64,000 nt of DNA from contig JAGQDJ010000234.1 of assembly GCA_022885665.1 (NCBI GenBank), forward strand, positions 1-64,000, read 5' to 3'. Both the position numbers and the translations under genes were made by a program. A model generated the notes under the pieces. That model ran no database searches. It had not been told where the DNA came from and saw nothing but the letters and a program-made list of their open reading frames with translations. The stretch is from Triops longicaudatus. Lineage: Eukaryota > Arthropoda > Branchiopoda > Notostraca > Triopsidae. Positions 13,372 to 27,600 of this stretch are shown here, piece after piece; position 1 is the stretch's first letter; each line of letters opens with the position of its first letter.

Positions 13372-16300
13372 ATGTCCATCTTAAAAACTGTCGTTGTTTG
13401 GCTAGCAATGACAGCCTACTTTTGTCCAAGTCAAGTGGCTGCCGTCATTCGTGGAATGACGTGTGCTTCGAGTGTCACTGTACATCCCGAAGCACAAGTT
13501 TTCATCGGTGTCTTTTTGGATATCCATAACCCAGCACAGGAATGCTTACAAGTGAACCCAGAAGCCGTTGAAGTTTTCGAAATACTACGGTGGTTTACAA
13601 CTTTGTTAAATAAAAATTCTGGGGAAGTATCTTCTCGGATCGTTAAAGATCACTTTGTTCCTGGAATTTCCATAGGTTAGTTTCTTGTTCTGTGTAATAT
13701 TTTCATATTTCTTTAACCATTTATTGCTATTTTTTGCAATTTTTAATCCTTTTTTCTTTTCTAGTTCTTGTTTTATTATTTTCCTTCTTGTAATTATTCT
13801 TTTATTTTGCTGTGTTTTTTAACACGGACAGGTTTGAGAGTATTTGATACTTGCGGCCTTAATAAATTCCCTGCAGTGCAGCTTAAGTCCTTGTTCCCGA
13901 GCATAGACTGGATTAGTCAGAATTCTAGTGAATATGAACTTTGTGATGAACGCCACAACAATAACTTAATTGTTGGCGTAATCGACCTAAGTGAGATACT
14001 CAACCATGATTCCGTCCGTTACCTTTTTAAGCTTCGTCACATTCCGTATATACGATTGCGAACATCGAACTACGAAACTGCGTCCGAATTCTCTACGGTA
14101 AGCTTTAGTTACAAGTATCTTAGCGACTGCTTTAGATAATTTACGAAAATCCTAGTGTTTAATAACTTATGTGAATCGCCCAGGAGCTCATTTACGGTAC
14201 GCATACACATTAAGTACCAGTATTATTACGTCTTTTTGTCTTACGTCTTTCATCCTACTTTATGTCTTAACTTCCTGACAGTCTTTCGTTTGTTATCCAT
14301 GTCCGATTTTTGAAGGTCCTGGAGAATTTTGTCAAAACTTTGTCATGGAATCAAACGGTGGTCGTTTACGACGGGCAGGACAGCTCTAACGTGGAAATTC
14401 TGAAACACTGGGATACAATTTCATCATCCCAAAAGGATTTCATTTGCGTAGCTCTATACGCTGACGTACACGAAGACTTGGACATTTTGGCCACAAAGTT
14501 AGAAGCAATTAGTCCTTCCCCAGCTGTAATTGTGGTCGACTCTAAACCTAATTCTCGCTGGAAAGCCTTTCACACCAAACTAAAAGCTTCCCTCCATTCC
14601 TGGTTTTTGTCGAGTGCGGCAAATCTGGGAGCTTTTGCTGTCCCTTCGAACAGCAACCAATCTGTATACTTCGTCAACCACGACCCTGGCCATATCCCAG
14701 CCTTCGAAACGTATTGGAACCGAAGGAAAAGCTTATCTCTGATAAAACATGACGACTCACTGTGGGCATTGGAATACTTTGCTCAGAAGAAGAAATGTCG
14801 ACTTCCGATAGCTCAGATTACTGACTTTAACCGCCAATTCACTGAGTGCATGTCGGTAAGCTTCGCAGAGAAATCTGTCGATATGGCCCAGCGCCATCGC
14901 CTTATTCCGCCCACGATCCACGCCATGAATTTCTTGGCTAACGCGCTCCGCAATGCCTGGAGCAAAGAGTGTAACCAAGTGCCTGGCGTTTGCCACAATC
15001 TGCGTGGCTTGGAGCGAGCACAGTTTTACGACACGTACTTTCTACCCCTCCAGTTAAAACACGATGGGCCAGGAAGCCGCGTTCCACCAGGGATAACGGG
15101 AGAACGAAGGCAAGAAGATCCTGTTGACAGAGTAACAAACGTTCGATTTGGACTCTTCAGCCTAAAAAACGCTGCTGTGCAACAAGTAAGTCGTCACGCC
15201 ATGTTCATACATGCATAATAATGGTACAGATTTTTATTTTACTTGACCTTTTTTACCGTTTACCTTTCTGTTTGTTTCATTTTTGGGAAAAGGTATTAAT
15301 TGAAGAAACCAATGGTTCAGTTCAAGTACTGAAAAAAGACCACGAGTTTTCTCGAATTGACTGCGGAAAATGCACGAAATGTACTTCGTTTGAAGGCGAC
15401 GACGCGGTAACAGAATTCGCTTCACCAGTATGGTTCGAAACTTTCCAGCCTAGCACGCTTATATCGTCAACTGAAGTTAAGGACTTGTTAAGTCCACAGG
15501 AGTCTTCTGTGAAGGAAATTTTGGCAGAGGTGAAAAATTTGCCGGTTGTTGATTTTGAAGTTGAAGCCACCGACACGCAAGCCGAAGTTCAAGAGAGAAT
15601 TGACGTGAAAGATTTTCGTCAGAACATTCTGATTCCGGCCTTGTTTCCGATACACTTACAAGGACCGACTCCATTACAGTGTGGAACTCGGATTAATCCG
15701 GAAGCAATTGCGAACATCGAAGCCTTCCTTTGGGCTTTGGAACAGATTAACAAGAATACAAATCTGTTACCTAATATAGAACTGGGAGCCGTTATATTTG
15801 ATACTTGCTCCTCTGCTTTAAAAACCACCCATGTTTTGTCCAGCCTTATTTCGGCCGAAGGAGATGCAATGGTTGACGAGCTAGATCTGGACCCCGATAC
15901 TTTCGTGACGTTCATTTCTGCGGTAGGTAGCACTGAAACGCCGTCTGTGTTAGAGGTCTTGGCACCTATGGGAATCACTACAATCAGTACGAAAGATTCT
16001 TCAGCCCCTCGGGAACTTGTTAACATGTAAGGTTACGTAAATCCAACAGCTTATAAGATATAATGAGAAATAGAATTAACATGTTAAATGGTTTCATTTC
16101 ACATAACTGTAGGTATCACCTCCAAATCGAGACTCCTATTGGTATTGTTGGTAAAGCAATGGTAGATACTTTATACCAGCTTGGGTGGCAAAACATCGTA
16201 ATTGTCCACAGTCAAAATGACCTGGAATCCGTAAGAGGATTCGAAACCTTCTACCAGTTGACCAAAAAATACAATATATGTTCGGATGTACACGCAATGC

Positions 16301-19300
16301 CAGTTTCTAGTAAGTTCTGTAGTAAGCTTCACTTTTGTAACCATTTAACTAAAATAGCATTGACGCGTGCAGGTGATTTCTTCACGTCCGGAGTTCTCGA
16401 AAATCGAACTGTAATTGTGTTATGGCTCCACCCGCTGGACATGGAACAGTTTTGGGAAAATTACCGACTTCTGAAGAATGAAAGCAGTAACTGCGTTTTT
16501 ATCGCAAAAGAAATTGTTCAAGACGCACTCAAGGATGCCAAAGCGAATGTTATATCATTTAAGTACGATTAATAATGTCAATAATAGAGTGGATATTGTG
16601 CGGCAAATTAAGTATCTAATTTTGCTAATTGCAGGCCGGAGAGAAACACGGTCCCCCAGTTTATCAAGGAATTCGTAACTCTCAACCCAAACATTAATAC
16701 TCGCAATCCATGGTTCCAGGAGTACTGGGACCAGACGCAAAACTGTAGCAACTGTCGAACAAACAATGGATCTTCACGTAATCTTATAGTACCGAAGTCG
16801 TCAACTGACATGATTCAAGCAGTTTATATGGTGGCTTCTGCTATATCGCGTTTAATTGGAGACTTTTGCGAGAAAGGCCGACCCTTTGAAAGTCTTTCGC
16901 TCTGCATCACGAATACGTAAGTGGAAGCACGAATTCATCAATTCAATTGACGTTCGTTTTGTTAGTACGGAACTACGTCGCGTAGTCAACAGCTACCTCC
17001 GATTTACTGGTACAGATCGTGCAGATCGCTCTAATGGCGATTTTACCTTCACTGAAGATGGCTATGGCAATACCAATATAGAAATACTTATAAGAAATTC
17101 CTCCGACTCTTGGGTCAAATTTGGGATGTATAATATAAGCGATGGCCTGATATACAATAAAACTGCTACGGGTACAAATAATAATACCTTTCATCTGAGT
17201 GATTTTGTGGCCACGTGTCCTATTGTGGAACCCCAAGTAGCTCTTCTTCCTGAAGTCTGGGAGCCTCCAATATATATGGAGGTAAATTTTTAAAATTTAC
17301 AAAGCAGAATAAAATGTCAAAATCCTTCATTTTAGGTGAACTCAAACGCTTCTTTTAAAATCATCAGCCTCATTCCCATACATCGCGCTGGCCAACGGCC
17401 TTTTACGTGTGGAGCGATTAATGCGCCCTCTGCGTGGGATAAAGTCAACTCTTTCATAGCTGCCATCGATGACGCCAATAGACACTTGGGCTCGGAACAA
17501 CTTGGAGCAATTGTGATTGATTCGTGTGAAAGGAACGAGCTCTCACAAAAACGTCTCCTAAGTTTGCTAGCCAACGAAGACGTGCGCTTTCCGGAAGCTT
17601 CTATACCCAAAATTCTGTTGACATTAAGCGTCGATCCAAATGCAGTACTGGCGCTCTCTAGCGTGTACAAAGACGAGCCTGTCGTGCATATTGCCCTAAG
17701 TGGCACCACAACAAGTTCTATCACGGAATCTGACAATTCTGCTTGGCTGAGCTTAGAACCCTCAGCCAGTGAGGAGCTGCAAGCAATGTTCGATCTGCTG
17801 GTCCAGTTGGACTGGAAGCATGTGGTGGTATTTTATGCCAACAGCCCACGTGGCAAGCGACGGAACGCCAAGCTGAAAGACAAGCTTGCAGTGACGGATA
17901 TTTGTGTAGGGGGCGACGTTGCCTTTGGAGCTGATATGGTCCTTTCAGACAAATTTTTAAACAGTCTACCAGAAAAAGCGGCAGCAGTAGTCTTATTGGA
18001 CACAGCCGAAGACATGGAGTCCTTGTTTGACGTAACCTTGCGATTCAATCTGACGAGTAAACTGATATTTCTTCTCGATACTGCTTGGGGGATCCGGACT
18101 ATTCCTGACTTCGTAAGCGCACTAAGTTTGACATTGGAAAATCCAGTGATTTCTGTAGAACCTAGTCTTCCTGATGTACAAAACAGATGGCCGCAAGACT
18201 GGTACGAAGAGTTCTACCAGGAACAGTTTCGTTGCCGACTTAATCACAGTGAAGTTGCGAGCACGAGTTACACAGTGCCGTGTGGTAATGTTTCGGCTAA
18301 TTATGAATCAAGCTACGCAGATGAAATCACTTACGTAATTGACAGTGTCCGGAAAGTGCTGGAAAAGTCCAACTGTACGGAAGGCAGGTGTGTACTAGAT
18401 GATCGTACCACGTTTAACATGCTGCTGGAGAAATCGCTCAAAAAATCGCTGCAAGTTTGGGACCTGCGGACGAAGAAACCAATGCTTGTGGGAACGTTTA
18501 AAGAGCGGAAACTGAACTTACGCTGGAATTTGGTAGCCCGTGAGATAATGGAGTGTATGGATGGACCTTGTTTGGATATATGTGCTAACCAATCACCGAT
18601 TTACGCAAATCGAACTCACCCAGTAGCTTTAGCGATGGATTACCATTTCCGTTCATCGTGGGGTATTGCTGTGCTTATCTTCACCAGTTTAGGGCTCTTC
18701 GTTAAATTACTTTGTGTTTGGTACTTCTACCGCGCTTTGCCTGCTAGAATGGCCCTGCTGACGTATTTGGGTCTACTCGGATTGCTGCTCTTGTACCTGG
18801 ACAACGTATTCTTCCTGATGCAGGCCAGTCATGTGACGTGCGCCCTGCGCAGATTCCTCACCGGCTTCGCTTACAGCGTCATATTTAGCACTCTCTTAAC
18901 GCAAGTTACGTCAACGTGGAGAAAAATGGGATACCCTGTTGGCTCCGCTAGTGGTTCCGTGACAACCGAGGAGGTCAAACGGGTCACGGGTTCTGTTCTT
19001 CATGCCGCGGCGTTGACTTTGGTACAGATCATATTACTGGCTGCTTGGTTACTGTTAGTCCCGTCCGAAGTCGAACTTATAACGCCGGGGCAGTTCTGGC
19101 GCTGTACTCCTGGAGCTTCTTTCGAATTTGCTTTAGTCTTGTCACTCAGTTACCCTTTATTGATGCTCGTTACCACAGTGGTATTTGGTTTGTGTGTTAT
19201 ACGCTCCTCCGAAGGTATGACTGAAACCAAAGCCGTGATTGGTTGCTGCATTAGCGTTGGATTCACGTGGATCTGCATGAGTCTGGTAGCGACCCAGGCA

Positions 19301-21222
19301 TCTTACGATTTCAAGTAATAACAAATTTACAATTTGTTATTTATCTACACGTTGCACTCACAGAAAAAGTATTACCTTCTATGAATAGAAATTTCCTTAG
19401 AAATACCAATGATTTTGACAAAATAACAGTAAAAACTTTGATATGCAATAAGCCGTGATTTTTTTATGCTTTAAAAGTTGCCTGGTTATTAGGGCCTACT
19501 TAGAAACAAGCTTCATGATTAAAAACGGGGCATCCAAATGCACTAAAGTTAAGTTAGGTCAGCTCAAACGAGCATTTATGACCAGATGGGTATTAATGTC
19601 CAAAAACACTAGCTTTGGTGGTATTTCAACTAGAGCGTCGGCTAACACAACCGGGAACGTAGAAGAGGGACATGACAAAGCAGACAGTTTTCTGATTTTT
19701 ATTATTATATTCCGTATCCAGGCACAGTTATAGCACAAAAACAAACTCATTAGACGCAGTACTTTTCTGGCTATTAAACGTAATACAGTGAGTTCCAAGT
19801 AAACGGAAGGTAAGTTTAAACAGCCGTGAAAACTAGACGCTCTTCCATGTGTACAAATGTCGGTCATAGCCAGTTTAGACTTGGAAATGGATACAATGGC
19901 CGTGTGTTCTGCCACAAGGAAACTGACAAGTCTACTAAAAAATATATGGCAAAGTTGCATACTTACTGACTCGTGAAAGTTTTCTGATGCTATAACACGA
20001 ATTCCCCAAAAAATTACGACGGATCTGAATTTAGTTTTTGTTCAGCAATTAGAAAAATACGCTATTAGTGCAATCCGAGGCCTCGTTTTACTTGACAGCA
20101 TCAGAACTGTGACTCCTGTTTTGAAAATTGACTAGAATATTTTTTTTTAGAAAATTTCCACGACATGTTCTAGTTACAACGATTTAAAGCCGTACATTGA
20201 GAGCAAATGATCAAATATTTAAGATTTTCGAGTAAAGCACTAAAATCTATTACCATACCATGAGACACTCTAACCGATACAACTTGTACATCGGGTTTCT
20301 GTAGGGATCCTGCCTTTGTTATGGGAAACTTGGTCTGCGCGAAAATTTTTCTGTTCGGATTATACGGGAAAATGGTTTACGAGATGGCATTGAATCGCAA
20401 CGAAGGCACTGGCTTAGCCGTACTTTCCCAGTTTTCAAGCAAAAATGTTTCAATCGTGGCAAATCAATTACCCTCGCAACCGCGCGACAGTTTTCAAAGA
20501 AAGCGTATAGAAGGTATTCAAACGCATTCGCTGAGCTCCAGTCTTACCTCCCGTTACACAGTCGTCCCTGTCGAGCGCCAAGACAGCTTACTCGGTGAAG
20601 ACAGTACCTTGGACCTAGCTGCGTTTGACCTGCACCGGAAACCGTCAACAAGAAGCAACCGCTTAAGTACAGGCTTTACGAATTCGGGAACGTCGTCTGA
20701 TGGAGACACGACTCAGAATTCGAACGTACCTAGTCCGGTATTTCCTCGTAGGCAACAACCAAGTGTCAGCGATAGCAGTCACAGGTGCTTTAGTCACGTT
20801 ACGTTTTTAATAATTTGTAACGTTTTTTAACCATGTGTGTACTGTTCTTAACGTTTGTGTATTTTATGTTCTTAACATGTAATGCCATATGGAATTTAGC
20901 AGTTCCAGGAGCCAGGCATTTACCATCGAAGGTGACCGGGACCTTTCAGAAGCCGAGGAAGTGCAAGTCACTCGTATGAGAGTTCCACGGAACACTTTAC
21001 ACGGCAACCCTATGGTGGCCATTCCGTATTACCAAACAGACGGTAATGACTCGACAGCAAACATGGGTTTACTTCCTTTAGTGCGCCGCATTGGAAGCCG
21101 GCAGATGCTCCTCTTAGGTGGCGAATCTTCAACGCATGGTAAATTGTAACTATTACTTGTAATAATCTTCCGATAAGTTAGTTTTCTTTTCACTTCTCGC
21201 AGGACGGGTCTCGCGTATCTGA
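13372..21222 (+). CDS. Class C GPCR with three tandem Venus-flytrap domains
   Basis: Orphan metabotropic-glutamate-like receptor at the plasma membrane. Twelve exons join in frame: 13372-13675, 13832-14097, 14316-15185, 15293-16026, 16113-16309, 16373-16562, 16635-16916, 16966-17281, 17336-19314, 20305-20784, 20900-21138, 21203-21222 (5877 nt, 1958 residues). A hydrophobic signal peptide fills the first 24 residues. Three ligand-binding modules follow at about residues 30-500, 590-1050 and 1058-1460. Each starts with a Cys and an N-terminal helix (ECLQVNPEAVEVF; QCGTRINPEAIANIEAF; TCGAINAPSAWDKV) followed by a DTC/DSC motif (VFDTCG, IFDTCS, VIDSCE). A short Cys-containing linker replaces the usual nine-Cys domain. 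Seven TM segments run from about residue 1490 to 1740, with the conserved TM3 (CALRRFLTG) and loop-2 (WRCTPG) cysteines and TM7 VMGNLVCAKIFLF. A Ser-rich tail of about 215 residues ends the protein. The ligand is unknown; the third flytrap looks most mGluR-like. Confidence 0.88.
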
Positions 21223-21254
21223 CACCATTGCTACCTTCCGGCTTGTGTACATAA

Positions 21255-21260
21255 AATAAA
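21255..21260 (+). promoter_or_regulatory. Polyadenylation signal AATAAA for the class C GPCR
   Basis: AATAAA lies about 33 bp after the GPCR stop codon; a second copy is at 21307-21312. Together they place the transcript end before the ZASP-like start at 21682. Confidence 0.55.
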
Positions 21261-21681
21261 ACTGAAGTGTGTAACTGTGACTCGATATATGTATTCAAAA
21301 TTCAGAAATAAACGTGAAAGCGTTCTAAAGCAAAGTTGAGACTTTTAATGGTTTACAGCGTGTTGTTCCCGGAGAGCCAAGTGCGCAAGAGCTTCTTTTA
21401 TGTTCACTTGCGTTCGCAGTTGCACATGTGACACCCATTACTTACCAAAACAGCCATTTCAGAGAGACAAAGGCTGAAAAAGCCACGCTTCAGTAAAACC
21501 GAGCCAACTTTTCAGCGGACTTCCGAGACACGTTTTTCCCCAGTGCAATTCAGCTCGTTTGCTTGTTGACTTATCGGTGTGCTCTCTGCTTGGGCGTCGA
21601 CAAAGAATAGGCTATTAGTTCGAAGTACTGGAATTTCGGCGTAATTAGTTTAATTTAAATAGTGGACAGAAAACCCCTGCG

Positions 21682-24600
21682 ATGAGTTTGCTAAATATTT
21701 TGCTGCAACGCAGCCATACAGAATGTCCGTGGGGGTTCACGTTGACAGGAGGAAAGGATATTGGTGCTCCAGTTGTCGTTCAGCAAGTAAGTTTGAACGT
21801 ATGTTGTGCAAAGCACGAAGTATATATTGGCCACAAAAATAAATAAATAAAAAAATCTAGGCACACATGAATGCGTTTATACCGATTTTTTTTTTTATGA
21901 AACTATAGCTTGCATTGGTTCCGTTTATTAGGTTTTTCCCGGGACGTTGGCCAGTGGACACTTGAAACCCGGAGATGTAGTGTTAGCCATTGAGCAACAA
22001 GACACGAGAACTTTAAAGCACGCACAAGTTCTTTCCTTGTTGCAAATGCCGGGATCATCTTTAGAGTTGTTGATCTTGAAGCAAGCGTCGTTGTCTCCTG
22101 TTTTGGGGTAAGTAGGGGACGGAAACACTTGAACCTGACTTTCTAGCTATTTGTCAAAATGTAGCTCTTGTTAAATTATCGTTTTGGATGAAAAGATCGT
22201 TCTTTCATTACCTTCACTTACCAATGCGTCAATTTTACTATAGCTATTTTTAGTCATTCTCTTCGCCACCAAGTCAAACAAACATACTGCGAAGCTGCCA
22301 AAAACTATTTTGGAGCATAAGCACACGGCCAAAACGCTGTCCCTTGCTGTAGCGCAGACCTGGTTGATTCTCATTCTTCGTTAGCAACTCTAGCACTGTG
22401 CTGTGTCTACGCTTTATACCTGATTTGATCCAAGTTTCCAATACCTGGAAGTTTAATTCCTTTTCGTGAAGTTACTCTTTGCTTGGAATTTCGAATTTCC
22501 CTGGTAATTTCAGTGCTGTTTATCTTTAGCATTGGTCTTGATAATCATTTGGTAATGTACTACTACTTCAGTTTAGTGTGGAATCTTAACTCGATAATTC
22601 ATTACATCTACGACAATAGTTTTGTTTTCAAAAGCTCTCTGAGATTGATGAGCCCTTGGAGACATGTATTGTTACTGTCGCGCTTAGTTGTAGCCAAGGA
22701 CGCTACCAGTAACCTTTCTGGTAGGCTTGTGGAACTCGGGAAGTCGTTGTCTAAAAGTAGACCACTCCGTTTGGTGGGGATGCAGCGTCTGTTTTTTCCC
22801 CTTGTCGCGCGGCTTGGCTTAATCTAACTACAACACCTTCGCTGGCCTTTTCGTGCGCTTCGTCTTCCGAGTGGTACGCTTAGAATGAAGCTGGCTCCGC
22901 TCTCCCATACTTAGGCTATGACTCATTACATATTCTTAGTGCGGAAAGAGTCGTCCTAGTTACATTTCGTGCCCCAATTTCGCACTTTGCCGCTTGGCTT
23001 CAGGGCAAGACTTCTGGAAGTGGGTGACGCGACATTTTGTGGTGTCAGAAACTTGTAGATTTGTCACAAGGACACAGAAAAATTAAGAGGGGAGTTGTAG
23101 GTAAACAATTCTTAAAATCTCAGGAATTCGAGGAAATTTTGACGACCGCAAGGTATTTCCGTAATAATATTAAACCCTTTACTGTAGGGTTAAAGTGTGA
23201 AAAAAATAGGGTAAAGGGTAGTCGAACTTGAACTACATTCTACGTTTTGCCTTTCGGTGTGCTATTCTAGAGAGACGCCGTAAAAAGAACGGAAAACAGG
23301 GCACTGGGTGCTGATCATTTGTTCTGCTTTTACTACTACACTAGGTAGGTTCTTTTGTGAAAGCACATTCCCATGTGGCTGGTACCCAAAATACGATATA
23401 GGACCGAAGTCAACAGAAAAATGCAAGCCGCAAATAAGGAAAACGCCATATTTGGGGAAAAGAAACAAAATAAGAAGCTGAGAAGATCAGGCCGGTCTTG
23501 AACAAAGCTAACAGGCAACCTGACATCATTTTGCGCTCCTCCTTTATTTTTCGATTTGGCACACAAATGATAAGTCTGTTAGGCAATTTGTCTATGGCTT
23601 TCCCGAACAGCTTTTAGCTCTGAATGTGCTCTGCAGTCAAACGAGCATCAACCGACAACCGGAGAACGCGACCATCCGGACAGTAGTTGAATACTTGCAC
23701 GTTTGATTTGGCTTGTGACATGTTATGCAAACCAAATGTGAGTAGGTCCTTTGCAAACTGTACTAACTGGAACATTACGCAACGTTAAAGAGAACACAAC
23801 AAAATAAGTCATGTTCCATCTTTCGATTATCCGGTATCTGATCACTTGGACGAAAAATCACTTAGATTTTTTTCATCAAACATAATATTTCTTCTTGTTA
23901 TTATAAGCTTACTCGAGAGTGCTAGGTTTAATAGCAATAACATTGGTTGATACATTTTGAGAGAGATAAGCTCTATTTTACATGCATTATGGGCTACTAA
24001 ATATGAAAAACTATACGGGCAGAGTTCTTTCCCTTCCACTGTTGGAATAAGTCCCAGTCGCCAGGCTCCTGCCACACCAGGACAACTTTCAGCAGTAAAA
24101 AGTAACTTGGTAATAACGTGCACTGTACCCCTTTTAGCTTTTTTTTAAAGTTTTCTAGTCCACTACTTTTTGGAGTCTTTTCCTCTAGTACTGTATTTCG
24201 CAGCAGAATCTGGCTTAAAAAATTGGCTGTGATTGCACTACAATGTCAATTTCCTGAACACAAATATCCAAATGCACTGCCGTAGTAATTTTATAAGAAA
24301 ATAATTGAGTTCACTCGTAGCTGCCAAAAACAACATCTGATTCTTACGACAACCTCTTGGAATTTCCTCGAATCTCACCAGGGAGCTTATTTACCCAAGT
24401 ACGTGAAAGTATTCAACAAACTGGACTAAATTTTCGTTACACCTACTACGCTCTTACGACGCTGGTTGACAAATTTAGAATTCTATTGTTGAACTGAATG
24501 GTACACGGAATACTATTTGTATGGAAATGGGGATGAGTAATGTGAAACTTTTCAATTTCTTATTTTCTCTTAGTAAGGATAAATAATTTGCAAAATAGAT

Positions 24601-27600
24601 TTCCGATAGTAAAGTTTCTCTTCTGCGTGAAAAAGTCAAGCTTTTTTTCAAAAAATGGCTTGGCTGATTTTTGAAATTCATTGGAGATTAATCGCAGTTT
24701 TGTCAACTACAAAACTGTAATTTTTTATCGATCTCACCATATGCAACATGTTTTAAAATAATTTTAGTGTATTTACACTAAAATTCTTTACAACCAGATG
24801 AGCTAATCTATGTATACTTAGTTAGCTTACAGATAAGTCTTCTTACTCGGGTTTGTCTTTAAGCATAGTAACCCCAAAATTGGCTCATCTGTCAATCAAG
24901 CTTCTAATATCACATGTTATTCTAAAAAAATCCTTTTGCGTTGACTTCGAGAAAATTATGCCATTTGAATCCTCCAAACGTACGAGATGTTTGAGCTCTG
25001 TTTTGAGAATGGCTCATCTTCGAAGAAATTCGACAGCATATCGTAAGAGGCTGGCTTTCGTGAAAGAAAACGAGCTTATTTCTATCTTTCCAAATGCAAA
25101 ATATGGCTCAATTTAAACGAAATTTTTTTCACGCGGTATTTTTGGGAACCAAACGACTACGTCGGCTCTGACTTTACTGCTTACTGGTCATTCTGGTTTT
25201 CGAATTATCGTGAATTCCCTCAGAATTCACTGGTAGCCGTGATAACTCGCTCGGATACTTGGGGTTTCTTCTACAGGGGACCTTGGTTTACCAAACGGTA
25301 TGCGTTCTTGGAACCTCGTGCTCGGCAGGGGATGCGTAGAAATGAGAGTCTGAGTGCTGTCCATAAATCAGCGAGTGATCCATTACAAAAATGAGTATGT
25401 ATAGTCCCATTTTCTCACTCTGCCGTACGACAGTAATCCAGAGGAAAATGATTCATTGTTGAGCTGAAAACGTGGATGACGGATAACCACACCACACATC
25501 CACGTCTCTTTAAATGGACGTAACCCAACCGTTTGCTGCTGTCGTATATCTCGGCGTTCCTATCTGTGAATCATCCATGAAAAAGGTTCGCCCTGGCGCT
25601 TTATTCAATTTTCCCCTTTACTAGTTCTTTCTTGCCCTTTCCGTTCTTGGGATGGCAGGAATTTAACCCAAGTTCGTAGAATTCAACTATTAAAAAGGGT
25701 AAGAATTCAACTACCCTACCTATAAGCTTGGGGTGGGGTTCAGGTTTTGTGCCCAGCGCTCGCTTTGCATCAGGATTTAACGAGTGTCGTATTCTGGCGC
25801 CCAAAGGTCTGAAGGTTACTCCCTTTCAGTTTCCTTGCTGATCAACGACATACGAACAACATGCAACTCATACGAGGAAACCAAGAGATTTAATTAAGTC
25901 ATATCAATAACAAAATAGCACGTGAAACAGAAAATATCTTTTAACTGGAAACAGATGTACTTTTTTATAGTAGGGCATGAATCGTAGAATACGTCCTTCC
26001 TTGGACTAGTCTGGTACGTTCTTCAATAACCCGATGTCGGTCAAGCTTATATAGAAGGAGCCTCAGCTCAACACTTCGAAGTTAGTGGTATGCATGCCAT
26101 CTGGCTAGGAATTATTGGCCAGTATGGCACTGCTAACTAAATAAATAATGTCAAGTAGCCCTTGTGGATTGCTGGCATCTTAAATTTTAAAGAACGTATA
26201 ACATCCTGTGCTTTTCTTACTTTTGTGCGGAATTAAAGCAGGCCAAACCAAATCGTTTCCTGGTAGCGCCTGAGAAATTCTTCCTCTTATAAAACTACAG
26301 ATGTAGGGGAGAGAGAAACGAAACGCATATTTGTCACTGTCCATTTATAGTGTAATGATGAAAACAAAGTGACGCAATGGGGAGATGACGAAGGACCAAG
26401 CCACAACATGGTATTATCGCAGCCGGCGTAAGTAGCGTATGCTTTATTGGCAATATCCTTTTAAAAGGGAAAAAGAATTGAGACAGCCAAGGAACGATAC
26501 AAAGCTAAATAAGACTCGAGGTCTTGCATACTCTTCTCATTCTTAGCATTGCATCCTACGCATTTTCGCGTCTTCTACGAACTTAAATCCAGGAAAGCTT
26601 ACGGAATATACGGATATAACTTATTCGCTTTGCGGTGAAATCGCATCTTAAATTATGATTTCTTCAGTTTTGCTTTTCTGTGAGTTAATGGGCGAGATAT
26701 TCGTTTACTTCGCGGAGCAAAGGAAATCAAAACCGCAGCGAACTTTAATCTCGAATGTTGAGCTTGCTCCGACCAACTTTTCCAATCTTGCGAAATGTGA
26801 GGTTGGAGAATCTGGTTGCAAGAAACCTAAAGGAAGCTGAGGAGGAAACGAGCTGGTTGTGTAGCCGTGTTAGCCATAGCTAAAACGTGAAGGTGACGTA
26901 AGTCAGATCTGACGTCATAGCATATGTAAATGAATGAGAAAGACTTTAACAGGAATCTTAGTGGGTAGGAAGAGATGTGCCGGAGGGTTGGAGTAGTCCT
27001 TAGCTTGTTTATGACAGGACGGTTTCTTCAAATCACCCCAGCCCACCTCCAGGTTTCAAAAACCGTATGCGTTCTTCAGAACGATGTCAACTTGTTGACT
27101 TTCTTACGTGCGGCTCAAGAAAGCCGAAGTGAAACCCCAAAACATTGCAACTTCACTTTCTCCCCTATTTGGAACGTCCTGCCCCTCGTGTTCCTCCCTC
27201 CCTCTTCTTGGATTCTCGATCCCATTACATATACACACTTCAAGCACCCGACTAAGGAAACTTGCAACTTATTATTCCAGACTCTCAGTCAGTTTTGGAT
27301 CCTATGAAGGACCAAGACGCGTTTTAGCTCGAGTCTGTGATCGGTATAAAGCATCTCTGTGCTGTTACGAGTGTTCAGTTTGCGGACCACTTTTTGCCTG
27401 TTTTCACTGAGCTTTAAAGAAAGTGTGTTTAACTTGTCTCATCATGAATGCGGAAACAAGTCAACTAGCTGGCCATTTGCCTACTACGGCACCTGGCGCA
27501 CCACATCATTTGGCAGATGTTGAGCGTTCATTGGATTCTAATGACCCGGCCGTTCGGCGTGTGGTGTATAATTTGTACCGAGGTTTATTGGGCACTTACA

